Assembly (NCBI GenBank): GCA_002839245.1
Contig: PGXR01000019.1
Span: 2,426-21,081, forward strand
Direction: 5' to 3'
Source: Spirochaetae bacterium HGW-Spirochaetae-7
GTDB lineage: Bacteria > Spirochaetota > Spirochaetia > Treponematales > UBA12059
DNA length: 18,656 nucleotides
The translations under genes were made by a program, and so were the position numbers. Of this stretch, positions 1 through 7,908 are shown piece by piece; position 1 is the first letter of the stretch, and each line of letters starts with the position of its first letter. Below the pieces are notes generated by a model. The model was given only the letters and a program-made list of their open reading frames with translations, ran no database searches and was not told the origin of the DNA.

Positions 1-376
1 ACGCCCCGGCGCCGAGGTCGACCAGGACGTAGTCGGCCGTAAGCTCCAGGAGTTCCTTCATTATGCGGCGCTTGGTGAAGAAGTCGAGGTTCGCGGTGCC
101 GGGCAGGAGGTTGTCGCCGGGAACGAGGAACAGGCGGTCGACGCCGGTGGGCACGACCAGGTTCTCGATGCGCTTTTCCTTCTTCCAGACTATCGACCCG
201 ACGCCGGGATTCTTGTTCCTCACGCCGAGGCAGGTGTGCAGGTTGGCCCCGCCCAGGTCGAGATCGACGAGGATGACCGTCTTGCCGTACGAGGCAAGCA
301 CCGCGCCGAGGTTCGCGGTGAAAACCGTCTTGCCGACGCCGCCCTTGCCGGATGCTACTGGAATGAGTACGCCCAC
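1..376 (-). CDS. MinD/FlhG-like P-loop ATPase, N-terminal part (cut by window start)
   Basis: This is a ParA/MinD-family ATPase of the FlhG/MinD type, of which 125 residues are visible before the window edge. The start is GTG at 376, with GGAGG six bases upstream; a start with this Shine-Dalgarno (SD) sequence puts the deviant Walker A motif SGKGGVGKT at residues 9-17. Switch I/Walker A' follows as VDLDLGGANLHTCLG (about 41-55). A PGDNLLPGTANLDFF stretch near 87-101 and a YVLVDLGAG Walker B-like segment (about 116-124) complete the N-terminal half. The GTANL and LDLGGANLH signatures resemble spirochaetal and deltaproteobacterial MinD/FlhG relatives that position flagella or division components. 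The exact role cannot be told from half a protein. It is divergent from the PEGA outer-membrane gene, sharing a 117-base intergenic region. Confidence 0.9.
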   Translation of the reverse strand, partial: MGVLIPVASGKGGVGKTVFTANLGAVLASYGKTVILVDLDLGGANLHTCLGVRNKNPGVGSIVWKKEKRIENLVVPTGVDRLFLVPGDNLLPGTANLDFFTKRRIMKELLELTADYVLVDLGAGA

Positions 377-409
377 TGCCGCCTCCTTGGGAATTCAGCC
401 TCATATTGG

Positions 410-438
410 ATTGTATGGCCAATCCCGCGCGTCCACAA
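410..438 (-). promoter_or_regulatory. Candidate sigma70 promoter for the MinD-like ATPase
   Basis: On the minus strand, TTGTGG (433-438) is followed after 17 bases by TACAAT (410-415, five of six to consensus). Transcription would start near 403 and give a leader of about 27 bases that contains the GGAGG ribosome site. The -35 match is weak. Confidence 0.35.
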
Positions 439-458
439 GTACAAAGCCGCATCGTGTC

Positions 459-487
459 TTGTAGCCCCGGCCGCTACGCGTTAAAGT
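459..487 (+). promoter_or_regulatory. Candidate promoter giving a leaderless PEGA-protein mRNA
   Basis: TTGTAG (459-464), 17-base spacer, TAAAGT (482-487). The ATG at 494 lies six bases after the -10, where the transcript itself would begin, and no Shine-Dalgarno sequence is present. The TAnnnT-6 bp-ATG geometry is that of leaderless transcripts as known from Deinococcus-type promoters. The -35 is poor. Confidence 0.3.
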
Positions 488-493
488 AATTGC

Positions 494-2014
494 ATGAGAC
501 GATTCCTTCCTTTGGCATTCGCCATGGCCGCCGCGAGCGCGTTCCCCTTTTCGTTCTCTCCGACGATACAGGTCGAGGCGGCGTCGCTCGGCGGGCTGTC
601 GTCTCTTTCTGTCAGGAGCGACGTTCGCGGCGCGACGGTATGGCTCGACTATCAGGTCCGCGGCTCCGTACCGCTTGACATGACAGGGCTCGCCCCCGGT
701 TCCCACCTCCTCGTCCTGATGAAGGAAGGCTATTACGACACAGCGATAATGCTCAGCCTGGCTGCCGACACCAAGACCACCGTGACGGCCGCGCTGGAGC
801 TGCGGACCGGTTTCCTGGACGTCCGTACCGACCCGTCCAGGGCCATGGTGATCATCGACGGCGAAACCCGGGCTCCCGGCGTCATCGAGGTCGCGGCCGG
901 ACGGCGCGACATTGTCGTCAGGGCCTTCGGCTACCGTGACCAGCCGTATTCTGTCTATGTGCCCGAAAAAGGTTACGCATCCCTGGTCGCGACGCTGGAA
1001 AAAGCACCCTTCGAGGCCAGCGACTTTTCCCTGTCGAGGAAGCGTTTCAACCCGCGCAACGCCGGGCTTCGCGGGCAGGTCCGCATCTCCTTCAGCGTGA
1101 CCGCTCCCGGTTACGCCGATGTCTCCATCGTCGGGCCCGACGGATCGGAGCTCGAGGACTTCGAGCTCGGTCCCTTCGACGATTGGGACCAGTCGTTCAC
1201 CTGGGCCGGGCTGGCCGAGGACTGGCAGCCGCTGCCTGACGGGTCGTATGCCATGGCGGTATCCTTGCGCCCGGCTGAAGGCGTCGAGGCCTTGCGCGAC
1301 GACTACCGCTTCGCGGCGGACGTACTGGTCGATTCGGCGATGGTGCTGACGCCATCGGGAGCTTTCGGAGCCATCCCCGGCTCGGCGCACGCGCCCGAAG
1401 CTCTCCCTCCCGCCGCGGACGGCTTGCGCTTCGATGTCGCCGGATGGGCGACGGGAGAGACTGGCGGCCAGGCGGAAAGCGGAGGCGGCGCGCTGTCGGC
1501 TTCGCTGTCGGTAGAGGGCAAATTCGACGCGGGCCTCGGTGTGGAACTGGGCACCGACGGCATGTCCGCCGTCAGGCTCGGCCTGAGGGTTTCGGCGCCT
1601 CTCGCCGCGCCATTCGGGCTTGCCGTCGCGGCGGACGGCCGCATCACCGACGGGGCGGCTTTCAACCCGGCCTGGGCGCGAGTCGGGCCCGTGCTGGGAT
1701 TGGGCTCGCCGTTCCTCAACGTCGTCGCCATGCCCCGCGTCGGGGCATACTGGGAGGACGGCATGTCGGCCAGGGCCGGGCTGGGCGCCGCCGTCAACGT
1801 AGGCAGCTACTCCCTGGCCGCGTCGCTGTCGGCCGCCGTCGAAACCGGGCCGCTTTCGCAAGGTCTTGAGGTAGCCTGGCCCGCCCTGACATCCATCGAG
1901 TTGCGCGCGGCTCCGCCCGGTTTGCCGGTGGCGTTCAGGATCTCGGGCGGCCTAGACTGGTCGCCCGAACCCTCGGCCTGGAAGTTCGGGATAGGCTTGA
2001 CCGCGGTATTCTAG
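494..2014 (+). CDS. PEGA-domain outer-membrane beta-barrel protein
   Basis: A 506-residue exported protein. It starts with a signal peptide (basic MRR, hydrophobic LPLAFAMAAASAF, cleavage around residues 20-29). Two PEGA-type repeats follow, roughly 38-100 (GLAPGSHLLVLMKEGYY) and 107-170 (VAAGRRDIVVRAFGYRD), each the short beta sandwich typical of surface lipoproteins. Residues about 185-280 look like a FlgD-type Ig domain (VSIVGPDGSELEDF, LPDGSYAMAV). The C-terminal 200 residues alternate polar and hydrophobic residues rich in Gly, Ala and Ser and end in Phe, the signature of a Bam-recognised outer-membrane barrel. The likely role is a surface or periplasm-spanning protein that binds cell-wall sugar or another envelope component; no enzyme motif is visible. 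The start at 494 has no ribosome site but is the only Met before the signal peptide. Confidence 0.8.
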   Translation: MRRFLPLAFAMAAASAFPFSFSPTIQVEAASLGGLSSLSVRSDVRGATVWLDYQVRGSVPLDMTGLAPGSHLLVLMKEGYYDTAIMLSLAADTKTTVTAALELRTGFLDVRTDPSRAMVIIDGETRAPGVIEVAAGRRDIVVRAFGYRDQPYSVYVPEKGYASLVATLEKAPFEASDFSLSRKRFNPRNAGLRGQVRISFSVTAPGYADVSIVGPDGSELEDFELGPFDDWDQSFTWAGLAEDWQPLPDGSYAMAVSLRPAEGVEALRDDYRFAADVLVDSAMVLTPSGAFGAIPGSAHAPEALPPAADGLRFDVAGWATGETGGQAESGGGALSASLSVEGKFDAGLGVELGTDGMSAVRLGLRVSAPLAAPFGLAVAADGRITDGAAFNPAWARVGPVLGLGSPFLNVVAMPRVGAYWEDGMSARAGLGAAVNVGSYSLAASLSAAVETGPLSQGLEVAWPALTSIELRAAPPGLPVAFRISGGLDWSPEPSAWKFGIGLTAVF

Positions 2015-2021
2015 AGTGCGC

Positions 2022-2042
2022 GCGGGCAGACTGGCTGCCCGC
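2022..2042. terminator. Hairpin between converging genes
   Basis: The arms GCGGGCAG and CTGCCCGC (8 bp, all paired) flank a five-base loop, in the 61-base gap between the PEGA gene stop and the glycosyltransferase stop. There is no T-run on either side, so it would be a weak or bidirectional terminator. The rest of the gap holds nothing I recognise. Confidence 0.4.
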
Positions 2043-2075
2043 CCGTTGCGGCCCTCCCCTTGCGGCCCGCCGCGT

Positions 2076-3368
2076 TCAGGACACGGCGCCGAAATTCATG
2101 AAGATGTTGGGAAGCCGCCGCCTGAGCACTTCGTACGACAGGTACTTCTTGCCTATGGCGAAGTTCTCCGCGACGCGCTTCCGTTCTTCCACCGGGTCGG
2201 ACAGCACCCGTGCCACGTCCTTGACCACGGAATCGGTAACGTACCCGTCCATCACCGTCGTCCTGAAGCCCAGCGGTTCTATATCCTGCGCGTAGATGGC
2301 ATAGCGGTTGACCAGGATGGGCTTCCTGTAGAATATCGCCTCGAGGAACGCGTTGCCGAAGCCTTCATACGTTGACGGATACGTGACGAAGTTCGACCTG
2401 ACGTACGCGTCCCACAATGAATAGACCTTGCCTCCATCCGCGCGCGTTCCGCGCTGAACTCCTATGAGTTCCGGGCGGACCAGCAGTTCGACATCCATGA
2501 ACTTGGCGTAGTCGAGCACGCGCTTCTGGTATTCGTCGCCTTCATCCAGCTCGGGGTGCGATATGAGCAGCTTTCCCTGCGAGCCGGCATCGAGGGCGTT
2601 GTACCGCGCCACCAGCTCGATGGCGCTCTCTATGCCCTTGCGCGCGATGATCCGCGTAGGCTGGAGGAACAGCACGTCGCTGTCCCCGAGTCCCAGCTCC
2701 GCGCGCATTCCCGCGTTGTACTCGTCGGCGACCGTCGGCGCTTCGTCGAAGTTCCAGACATTGGGCATCATCACCGACGAGATGCCGCACCTGAACGCCA
2801 ATTGCCTCCTCGCCTCCGAATTGATGACGACATGGGAAATGCTGTGAAGCCTCGGAGGAAACGCGCGGACGATGTAGTCCTCCGCGCAACCGGTCATGAA
2901 GCGCTGCCTTTCCCACGCGAAGTCATGGTTGTGGGCCACCGTCGGCATCTCGAGCTCGGCCACCAGTTCGGCAAGGGCTACGCCCAGTGGTATGTTCACC
3001 GGGATGGCGAAGGCGTTCTCCACGACAAGCACGTCTATCCTGAAATCCTTGACGAACTCGTACAGGGCCACCTTGAGCTTGCCCTTGATTTCCCCGACCT
3101 CGGCGGTCAGGCCGCGCCTTCTCGTGCTACGGTCGAAGATCTCGTTCTGCAGTTCCACGATGCGCGGGTGCCTGAAGAACGCTTCCTCGACGACTCGCGA
3201 CCGCTCGGGAAACCAGTCGCTCTTGCCCGAGAAAAAGAACGTCTCGTAGCCCAGCTCGATAAGCACATCGTTCCACTTCCAGGTCTCCAGCGACACGCCG
3301 TCGGTTCCCTGGAACCGCGTAGAAACGAAACCCACCCGCCTTATGTCCCGGGTCCTCGTCAGATACAT
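2076..3368 (-). CDS. GT4-family glycosyltransferase (last gene of glucosylglycerate-type operon)
   Basis: A 430-residue GT-B retaining glycosyltransferase. The N-terminal domain opens with GFVSTRFQGTDGVSLE (13-28), the donor/acceptor glycine loop of the GT4 group. AHNHDF (145-150) sits where the family has a substrate-binding His. The C-terminal domain carries PTRIIARKGIE (237-247, the Arg/Lys pair that grips nucleotide phosphate) and EGFGNAFLE (335-343), the EX7E motif. The acceptor cannot be read from sequence. The start is the ATG at 3368, with GGGGAGG five bases upstream; the open frame runs further up, but that part is a shadow of the HAD gene. It overlaps the HAD gene by 10 bases, so the two are translationally coupled. 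Because a GpgS gene is in the same operon, this enzyme may be the mannosyltransferase that extends glucosyl(phospho)glycerate, as MggA or MggS do in Petrotoga. That is inference. Confidence 0.85.
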   Translation of the reverse strand: MYLTRTRDIRRVGFVSTRFQGTDGVSLETWKWNDVLIELGYETFFFSGKSDWFPERSRVVEEAFFRHPRIVELQNEIFDRSTRRRGLTAEVGEIKGKLKVALYEFVKDFRIDVLVVENAFAIPVNIPLGVALAELVAELEMPTVAHNHDFAWERQRFMTGCAEDYIVRAFPPRLHSISHVVINSEARRQLAFRCGISSVMMPNVWNFDEAPTVADEYNAGMRAELGLGDSDVLFLQPTRIIARKGIESAIELVARYNALDAGSQGKLLISHPELDEGDEYQKRVLDYAKFMDVELLVRPELIGVQRGTRADGGKVYSLWDAYVRSNFVTYPSTYEGFGNAFLEAIFYRKPILVNRYAIYAQDIEPLGFRTTVMDGYVTDSVVKDVARVLSDPVEERKRVAENFAIGKKYLSYEVLRRRLPNIFMNFGAVS

Positions 3369-4249
3369 AGCAGCCTCCCCAATTCGGCCCATGACTGGAC
3401 GACCGTCGACGGCGGGCAAGCGGCCACCCGCGGGTCGTCGAGCCTCGGCTTGAACGAGCGCGCGTCGCCGCAGAACAGGGCGGTCATCATGCCTGCCTCG
3501 CTGGCCGGCACGCAGTCGTTGCGCGCGTCGTTGCCGACGTACAGCACCCTGTCCGCGGGTACACCGCGCGCCGAGAGCCGTCTGGCCAGTTCGTCGAACA
3601 TCCACCGGTCGGGTTTCGCGCGGCCGCCTTCGTACGACCACATGACCAGCTCGGGATCGAATCCCAGGACGTCCCCGAAAGCTTCCTCGATGAACAGCAA
3701 TGTATAGAATTGAGCATTCGACACTATTCCCAAAGGCAGGCCACGGGCGGTACAGGAAAGGATGAAGCCGGAAGCGCCGGGCATCGCCTGGCAGCGGTTC
3801 ATCGTGCATTCCCAGGCAACGCAGGTCCTCGCGCCGTCCTCGAGGCTCATGTCCAGGGCGCGAGCGAAGACCGAAGGCGCGTCGACCTCAGGCCAGGGAA
3901 AGCCCACCGTCCGCCCGCTTTCGTGATCGGCCGCGACAATCTCCCTGAGGCGTTCGGCCATGTCGTGGGGAAAGGCCTTGCCCGCCGAGTCGACAGCGAG
4001 CTCGGCGTCGATAGAATCGGCCCCGAGGCCTACCTCGCCTTCCGGGCTGGCGAGGATCGTCCCGTAGACGTCGACCGCGATTGCCAGCGGCGGCCTGGGC
4101 AGGGCCTTGCCGAGGAACTGCCGCAGGGACTGCGGCACTTTGGCCGGAGCGATGTAGCTGTCCCCGGACCTGTGCGTGATCCCCCGTTCCGCGATCGTCC
4201 GGCGAAACTCATCGAGCAAGTCTCCTGACGGTTCAAATGCCGACGCCAT
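3359..4249 (-). CDS. HAD-superfamily hydrolase (putative sugar-phosphoglycerate phosphatase)
   Basis: A 296-residue HAD hydrolase. Motif I is AIAVDVYGTIL, with nucleophile Asp60 and Tyr62 at the +2 position. Motif II is GIVSNAQ (Ser177), motif III is AKPDRWMF (Lys212) and motif IV is YVGNDARND (Asp241 and Asp245). An alpha-helical cap of about 100 residues lies between motifs I and II (type C1). The start at ATG 4249 is set by GGAGG six bases upstream; a longer frame exists but only overlaps the preceding glycosyltransferase. It overlaps that gene by 17 bases and the next one by 10. In an operon with GpgS the expected job is removing phosphate from glucosyl-3-phosphoglycerate or its mannosylated form. 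However, the acid/base Asp at +2, usual in phosphatases, is Tyr here, as in haloacid dehalogenases, so the reaction is uncertain. Confidence 0.82.
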   Translation of the reverse strand: MASAFEPSGDLLDEFRRTIAERGITHRSGDSYIAPAKVPQSLRQFLGKALPRPPLAIAVDVYGTILASPEGEVGLGADSIDAELAVDSAGKAFPHDMAERLREIVAADHESGRTVGFPWPEVDAPSVFARALDMSLEDGARTCVAWECTMNRCQAMPGASGFILSCTARGLPLGIVSNAQFYTLLFIEEAFGDVLGFDPELVMWSYEGGRAKPDRWMFDELARRLSARGVPADRVLYVGNDARNDCVPASEAGMMTALFCGDARSFKPRLDDPRVAACPPSTVVQSWAELGRLLCI

Positions 4250-5642
4250 TGAAATCCTCCGCGCGCAGGTACAGGCCAAGGAGCGCTTCCTTGTCGGGCG
4301 GGGCGCCGCCGCCACGCTCGAGAATGTCGCGATAGAGAGCCATGAGCCTCTGGCCGTAGGCCGCTTCCGACCACGGCGCCAGGCATTCCCGTGGCTGAGG
4401 GCTTCGATCATCGGCTACGGCATCCCAGCCTTCGAGTCGGGGATTGACCGCGTCGAACCTTGAGCGGGCGCGCCTGTCGCCGGACAAGGCGCGCAGGGCC
4501 TCCGTCTGGGCCTCTTCGTCCAGCCTCCCGAAATCCGCCCCGGCGCCGTTGCCTTCGAGGATGTCGTCGACGACGGCGCGGGCGAACCCATCCTCAAGGC
4601 CATGGTACCGATAGGCGTCTGCCGCCTTCTCCATCACCTCACCGACGCGCCGGGCGAAACTATCCTCGTCGAAAAGTTCACGCGGCGTCGCGATGAAGTC
4701 GTAAAGGTCTGGGAACGCGAGCCCCGCGGCCTCGAAATCCGCCGTGACGCGGGGCAGCCGGCGGCCGAGGGTCAGGCGTCCCCTGGCTATAGGCTCGAGG
4801 TACGACAAGCCGAAACCTTCCTTGACCGAGGTAGTCAACACCGCGACCGACTCCGCGTACAGCGCGTCGAAGTCATGGTTCAGGCCGATGCCGAAACGGA
4901 TGGGAGCGCCGAGTTCGGCGGCGAGCGAGCGCCAGGCGTCGTAACGCGCCACATTCCGCTGGCCCGTCGGCGGCAGGGTCATGCCTACCTTGCTCCCTTT
5001 CCTCGCGAACATCGACAGCAGTATAGCCTCGCCCAGATTCTTGCGGCGTATTCCCCTGACCGGATAGAGCAGCAGGCCGGGACCCCGCGGGCGGGCGGGC
5101 TCCCTGTTCCTGTCTGGCGGCGGACACGGTACCGGATCGGGCAGGAAGGCCACCTCGGAGGCTCCGGCCTGGCGGAGCGCCTCGACGTCGAAGCGGTTGA
5201 TCGCCGCCCAGCGTACTCCGTCGGGATAAGGCGCGAAGGAATAGACATCCGGCCGCCAATCCTCCGCGAGGTCATGCACGTGGAGAAGAAGCCTTCGACC
5301 GGTCGCCGCAAGCTCGGCAAGGGCGGGCAGGAACGACGCGTTCTTGCGGAGCGTCGGATTATGCACATGGATGACGGTATCTTCGCCCAGGGCATCGGCT
5401 TCGCGGCGTATCGCATCCGCGATGGCGGCGACCCGGCGCGGTTCGGGTCCGAAGTCTGTCGCATCGTAGCCAAGGGCAGGCTCCACGGTTACCGTGCCGC
5501 TGCGGGAAACAGTCGAAGGCGGTGCCTCCCCGGAGAGTATCGCCGCGTCCACCCCGAGTGAAGCCAGGGTCGACAACTGGTGCCGTATTACCGTCGTCAC
5601 GCCGCCCGGGCGAAGGTGGTAATGGACGACGAGGACCTTCAC
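4233..5642 (-). CDS. GT4-family glycosyltransferase
   Basis: A 469-residue GT-B glycosyltransferase that starts with GTG at 5642. Its GTGA overlaps the TGA of gpgS. This places the usual N-terminal MKVLVVHYHLRPGG (1-14, first beta strand and glycine loop) at the very start. LHVHDLAEDW (120-129) is the central His region. RGIRRKN (196-202) matches the phosphate-binding Arg/Lys segment. EGFGLSYLE (275-283) is the EX7E motif. The last 150 residues are charged and helical and extend beyond the core fold, which usually ends near residue 370-400. The sugar donor and acceptor are not readable. Position directly after gpgS and before a HAD gene suggests it acts on glucosyl-phosphoglycerate or a derivative. 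The two GT4 proteins in this operon are only distantly similar to each other, so two different transfer steps are likely. Confidence 0.85.
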   Translation of the reverse strand: MKVLVVHYHLRPGGVTTVIRHQLSTLASLGVDAAILSGEAPPSTVSRSGTVTVEPALGYDATDFGPEPRRVAAIADAIRREADALGEDTVIHVHNPTLRKNASFLPALAELAATGRRLLLHVHDLAEDWRPDVYSFAPYPDGVRWAAINRFDVEALRQAGASEVAFLPDPVPCPPPDRNREPARPRGPGLLLYPVRGIRRKNLGEAILLSMFARKGSKVGMTLPPTGQRNVARYDAWRSLAAELGAPIRFGIGLNHDFDALYAESVAVLTTSVKEGFGLSYLEPIARGRLTLGRRLPRVTADFEAAGLAFPDLYDFIATPRELFDEDSFARRVGEVMEKAADAYRYHGLEDGFARAVVDDILEGNGAGADFGRLDEEAQTEALRALSGDRRARSRFDAVNPRLEGWDAVADDRSPQPRECLAPWSEAAYGQRLMALYRDILERGGGAPPDKEALLGLYLRAEDFNGVGI

Positions 5643-6631
5643 GACAAGCCCGCCCGATTCGGGAATTTGGCGATATACTCCGGCAGCCCGGCGATGGGCG
5701 GCCGCTCGATGATGTCGACGCGGCTTTCCTTCCGGCGGTAGGCACCGGCCTCGAGCTCGAACTGTATCATTGTCTTGAACAGCTCTCCGGCCATGGACGC
5801 CTTGCCCGATGCTTCGAGCTTGGCGAGGAAGGTCTGGATGATGCCGAACGACATGCGCCCGAGTGCCACGGTGGTCTGGTTCCTGTGCACGCGCTTGTCC
5901 AGGTCTACCTGCGCCATGGCGTCCATGCCGAATTTGCCGTAGATGTCCATAAGCATGCTCGTCTCGACACCGTAGCCTATCGGGAAGGGAATGGAGTCGA
6001 AGCACTCCCTGAAGCCGGCGTACTCGCCGGACAGGGGCTGGATGAACTGCGCCAGCTCCGGGTAGAAGATGGAGAACAACGGCCTCGTTACGAGTTCGGT
6101 GACGCGGCCACCGCCCGACGGCTTGATGGTTTTCTGGTCGAGCGCTATCGGCCTGTCGTAGAAAGCCTTGACGAAGCGGACCTCGTCGTCGACGAGCAGG
6201 GGGCCGAGCAGCCCGTAGACGAAGCGCGGGTGGATGTTCTTGATGTCGGCATCGACGTAGACGATGATGTCGCCCTCGAGCACGTACAGCGCCTTCCAGA
6301 GGTTCTCGCCCTTGCCCTTGTACGGCTCGATGTCCGGCAGTATGTCGGCGGCCAGGTAGACCTTCGCCCCGAACTCGGCGGCGACCTCGCGGGTCCTGTC
6401 GGTTGACCCGGAATCGATGACGACTATCTCGTCCACGAGCGGGTAGCGCAGCTGGAGTTCGCTGCGGATGATGACGATTTCCTTGGCTATCGTCGCCTCT
6501 TCGTTGAGCGTCGGGAAACACAGCGAAACCGACAGGCCTCGCTCCTTCTTGCGCTTGACGAGAGCCGCGACGTCGGAAAATTCGCCGTGGTGGAAAGTAT
6601 TCCTTGAAAGCCAGTCCCCCGAATCATGCAT
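5639..6631 (-). CDS. gpgS: Glucosyl-3-phosphoglycerate synthase (GT81)
   Basis: A 330-residue GT-A retaining glycosyltransferase that transfers glucose from a nucleotide sugar to 3-phosphoglycerate. Motifs are in order: FPTLNEE (39-45, nucleotide binding), DSGSTD (73-78), GKGENLWKAL (106-115), YVDADIKN (125-132, metal-binding DxD), GGGRVTEL (173-180), QPLSGEYAG (198-206) and the acceptor-loop His of VHRNQTT (248-254). The run of motifs matches mycobacterial and Petrotoga GpgS across the whole length. A start at 6640 (three residues longer) is possible, but there GAGG abuts the ATG. For the ATG at 6631 the GAGG is nine bases upstream, so I prefer it. The start overlaps the end of the M20-like gene by eight bases. 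The product is a precursor of glucosylglycerate or mannosylglucosylglycerate solutes, or of methylglucose polysaccharides in actinobacteria. Confidence 0.92.
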   Translation of the reverse strand: MHDSGDWLSRNTFHHGEFSDVAALVKRKKERGLSVSLCFPTLNEEATIAKEIVIIRSELQLRYPLVDEIVVIDSGSTDRTREVAAEFGAKVYLAADILPDIEPYKGKGENLWKALYVLEGDIIVYVDADIKNIHPRFVYGLLGPLLVDDEVRFVKAFYDRPIALDQKTIKPSGGGRVTELVTRPLFSIFYPELAQFIQPLSGEYAGFRECFDSIPFPIGYGVETSMLMDIYGKFGMDAMAQVDLDKRVHRNQTTVALGRMSFGIIQTFLAKLEASGKASMAGELFKTMIQFELEAGAYRRKESRVDIIERPPIAGLPEYIAKFPNRAGLS

Positions 6632-7826
6632 CGCAGGCATCCTCGTCCATCTCCAGCATGATGCCGACCAGCTGCGCCAGTCCCTTGTACAATGAACGCA
6701 GGCTCGCGTTCGAGCCTTCCTGGTGGTAGTCGCTGCCGTTAGCGACGCCTATGGTGATCGAGGGGATACCGCGTTTCAGGAAATAATACAACTCGGAGAC
6801 GCTCGGGTAGACGGCGGGTTCGAGGTCGAGGGCGCCGAACACTTCGACGGCGGCTTTCGTCAGCGGATGGGTCCAGCCAAGGCTCTCGGCGCCGAGTTCG
6901 GCCGCCACGTCGTATTCGACGTCGACACGGCGCTCGTAGCGGACCAAGTCGAGTATGGAAGCGACCTTGGCCGAGAGCGAGCCGAGAGCCTCGTTCGACG
7001 TGCTGCGCAGCTCGATGCCTATCCTGGACGTGGTCGCGGGAGACCCGTACTTGTAGCCGCCGCGTATCATGCCTATGTTCACCGTCGTCTCCGGCTTCTG
7101 GGGAAGCTCGAGCGAAAGGAGGCGGTCCATTATCTCGTTGGCGATGATGATCATGTTCGACGGGGCTCCGTGCGAGCCTGGCCTCCGCTCGCATATGATG
7201 TCGGCCCGCACGACGGCCTCGCTGAAATAGTTGAGGCGCCCCAGCTCGCCGCCCTTGACGATCAGCGCCGCGTACGGCGTGGCCGACAGCGAGCCGAGGA
7301 ACCGGTCGACGAGCACCAGGTTCTTGCCGTCCCGCATCGTGTTCGCGACGCCGGCGAGCATCACGGTGGACTTGAGCGCGATTCCTTCGCGCCTGAATAT
7401 GTCCGGCAACGACATCACTGCCGCGGCGCCTATGGCGTTGTCCATCAGCCCCGGTCCGACGATGGAGTCTCCGTCTATCGCGTAATGTATGTCCCCCGGC
7501 GGGGTATACAGGGAATCGAGTTCGGCGCAGACGAGGATGGGAGGGCGTGACGGGTCGGTACCCTTGATGATGCCGATAGGGTTGCCCAGCGGGTCGGTCG
7601 TGCACTCGTCGACGCCAAGCTCGTTCATGCGGTCGGCGAAGAACCTCGCGCGGACCGAGTAGTCGACGCTCGACATCTCGTCGTCGCTCTGCCACGTTCC
7701 CGCTGACGAGGGTACTTCTCCCAGGAGGACGACGTTCCCTATCAACAGTTCCTTCATCGAGGCGAGTGAGGCCTCGAGCGCCCTGATCCTGTCGGGCAAT
7801 CCGCTCTTTCCGGAATTTTTCAGCAT
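6624..7826 (-). CDS. M20-family amidohydrolase-like protein with degenerate metal site
   Basis: A 400-residue protein with the M20/PepT fold: catalytic domain halves at about 1-195 and 305-400, and a lid/dimerisation domain between (ERRPGSHGAPSN, 213-224, corresponds to the usual GPGGHS loop). The metal ligands are mostly gone. The HxD motif is ELD (Glu102, Asp104). The bridging Asp is kept (GPGLMDN, Asp129). The Glu-Glu pair is replaced by VANTMRDG (160-167), the later Asp/Glu by Lys (IVKGG, Lys191), and the last His is kept (SDYHQEG, His368). It is therefore likely not a normal zinc peptidase; it could be a binding protein or use one metal. The start is ATG 7826, with AGGGGG three to four bases upstream. 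It is the first gene of the gpgS operon and overlaps gpgS. Confidence 0.78.
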   Translation of the reverse strand: MLKNSGKSGLPDRIRALEASLASMKELLIGNVVLLGEVPSSAGTWQSDDEMSSVDYSVRARFFADRMNELGVDECTTDPLGNPIGIIKGTDPSRPPILVCAELDSLYTPPGDIHYAIDGDSIVGPGLMDNAIGAAAVMSLPDIFRREGIALKSTVMLAGVANTMRDGKNLVLVDRFLGSLSATPYAALIVKGGELGRLNYFSEAVVRADIICERRPGSHGAPSNMIIIANEIMDRLLSLELPQKPETTVNIGMIRGGYKYGSPATTSRIGIELRSTSNEALGSLSAKVASILDLVRYERRVDVEYDVAAELGAESLGWTHPLTKAAVEVFGALDLEPAVYPSVSELYYFLKRGIPSITIGVANGSDYHQEGSNASLRSLYKGLAQLVGIMLEMDEDACDA

Positions 7827-7850
7827 CGACCCCCTTCATGCAATGGTTCA

Positions 7851-7879
7851 AGTATACGGGATGAAGGAGGCGATGGCAA
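7851..7879 (-). promoter_or_regulatory. Sigma70-like promoter of the five-gene gpgS operon
   Basis: Minus strand: TTGCCA (7874-7879), 17-base spacer, TATACT (7851-7856). Each box matches five of six consensus bases. The start would be near 7844, giving a leader of about 17 bases that carries the AGGGGG ribosome site of the M20-like gene. It lies back to back with the fumarase start. Confidence 0.65.
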
Positions 7880-7902
7880 ACCGCCGGATTCCGCGCTACT
7901 AT
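7874..7902 (+). promoter_or_regulatory. Candidate promoter for fumarase, sharing its -35 with the operon promoter
   Basis: TGGCAA (7874-7879, weak), 17-base spacer, TACTAT (7897-7902), then six bases to the ATG at 7909. The -35 occupies the same bases as the minus-strand -35. If it is used, the fumarase transcript is leaderless and the AAGGAGG at 7864-7870 is not transcribed. Confidence 0.3.
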
Positions 7903-7908
7903 GGCCGC

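Noticed and set aside
401..1861. 486-codon minus-strand frame opposite the PEGA protein
   Set aside because: Low-complexity Arg/Gly-rich translation with no domain; the plus frame has a signal peptide, PEGA repeats and a barrel end.
2556..3707. 383-codon plus-strand frame across the glycosyltransferase and HAD genes
   Set aside because: It crosses two well-supported genes on the other strand and has no recognisable domain.
5643..6521. Upstream extension of the GT4 gene as a 762-residue protein
   Set aside because: The extra part is a shifted reading of gpgS. The GTG at 5642 overlapping the gpgS stop gives the proper GT4 N-terminus.
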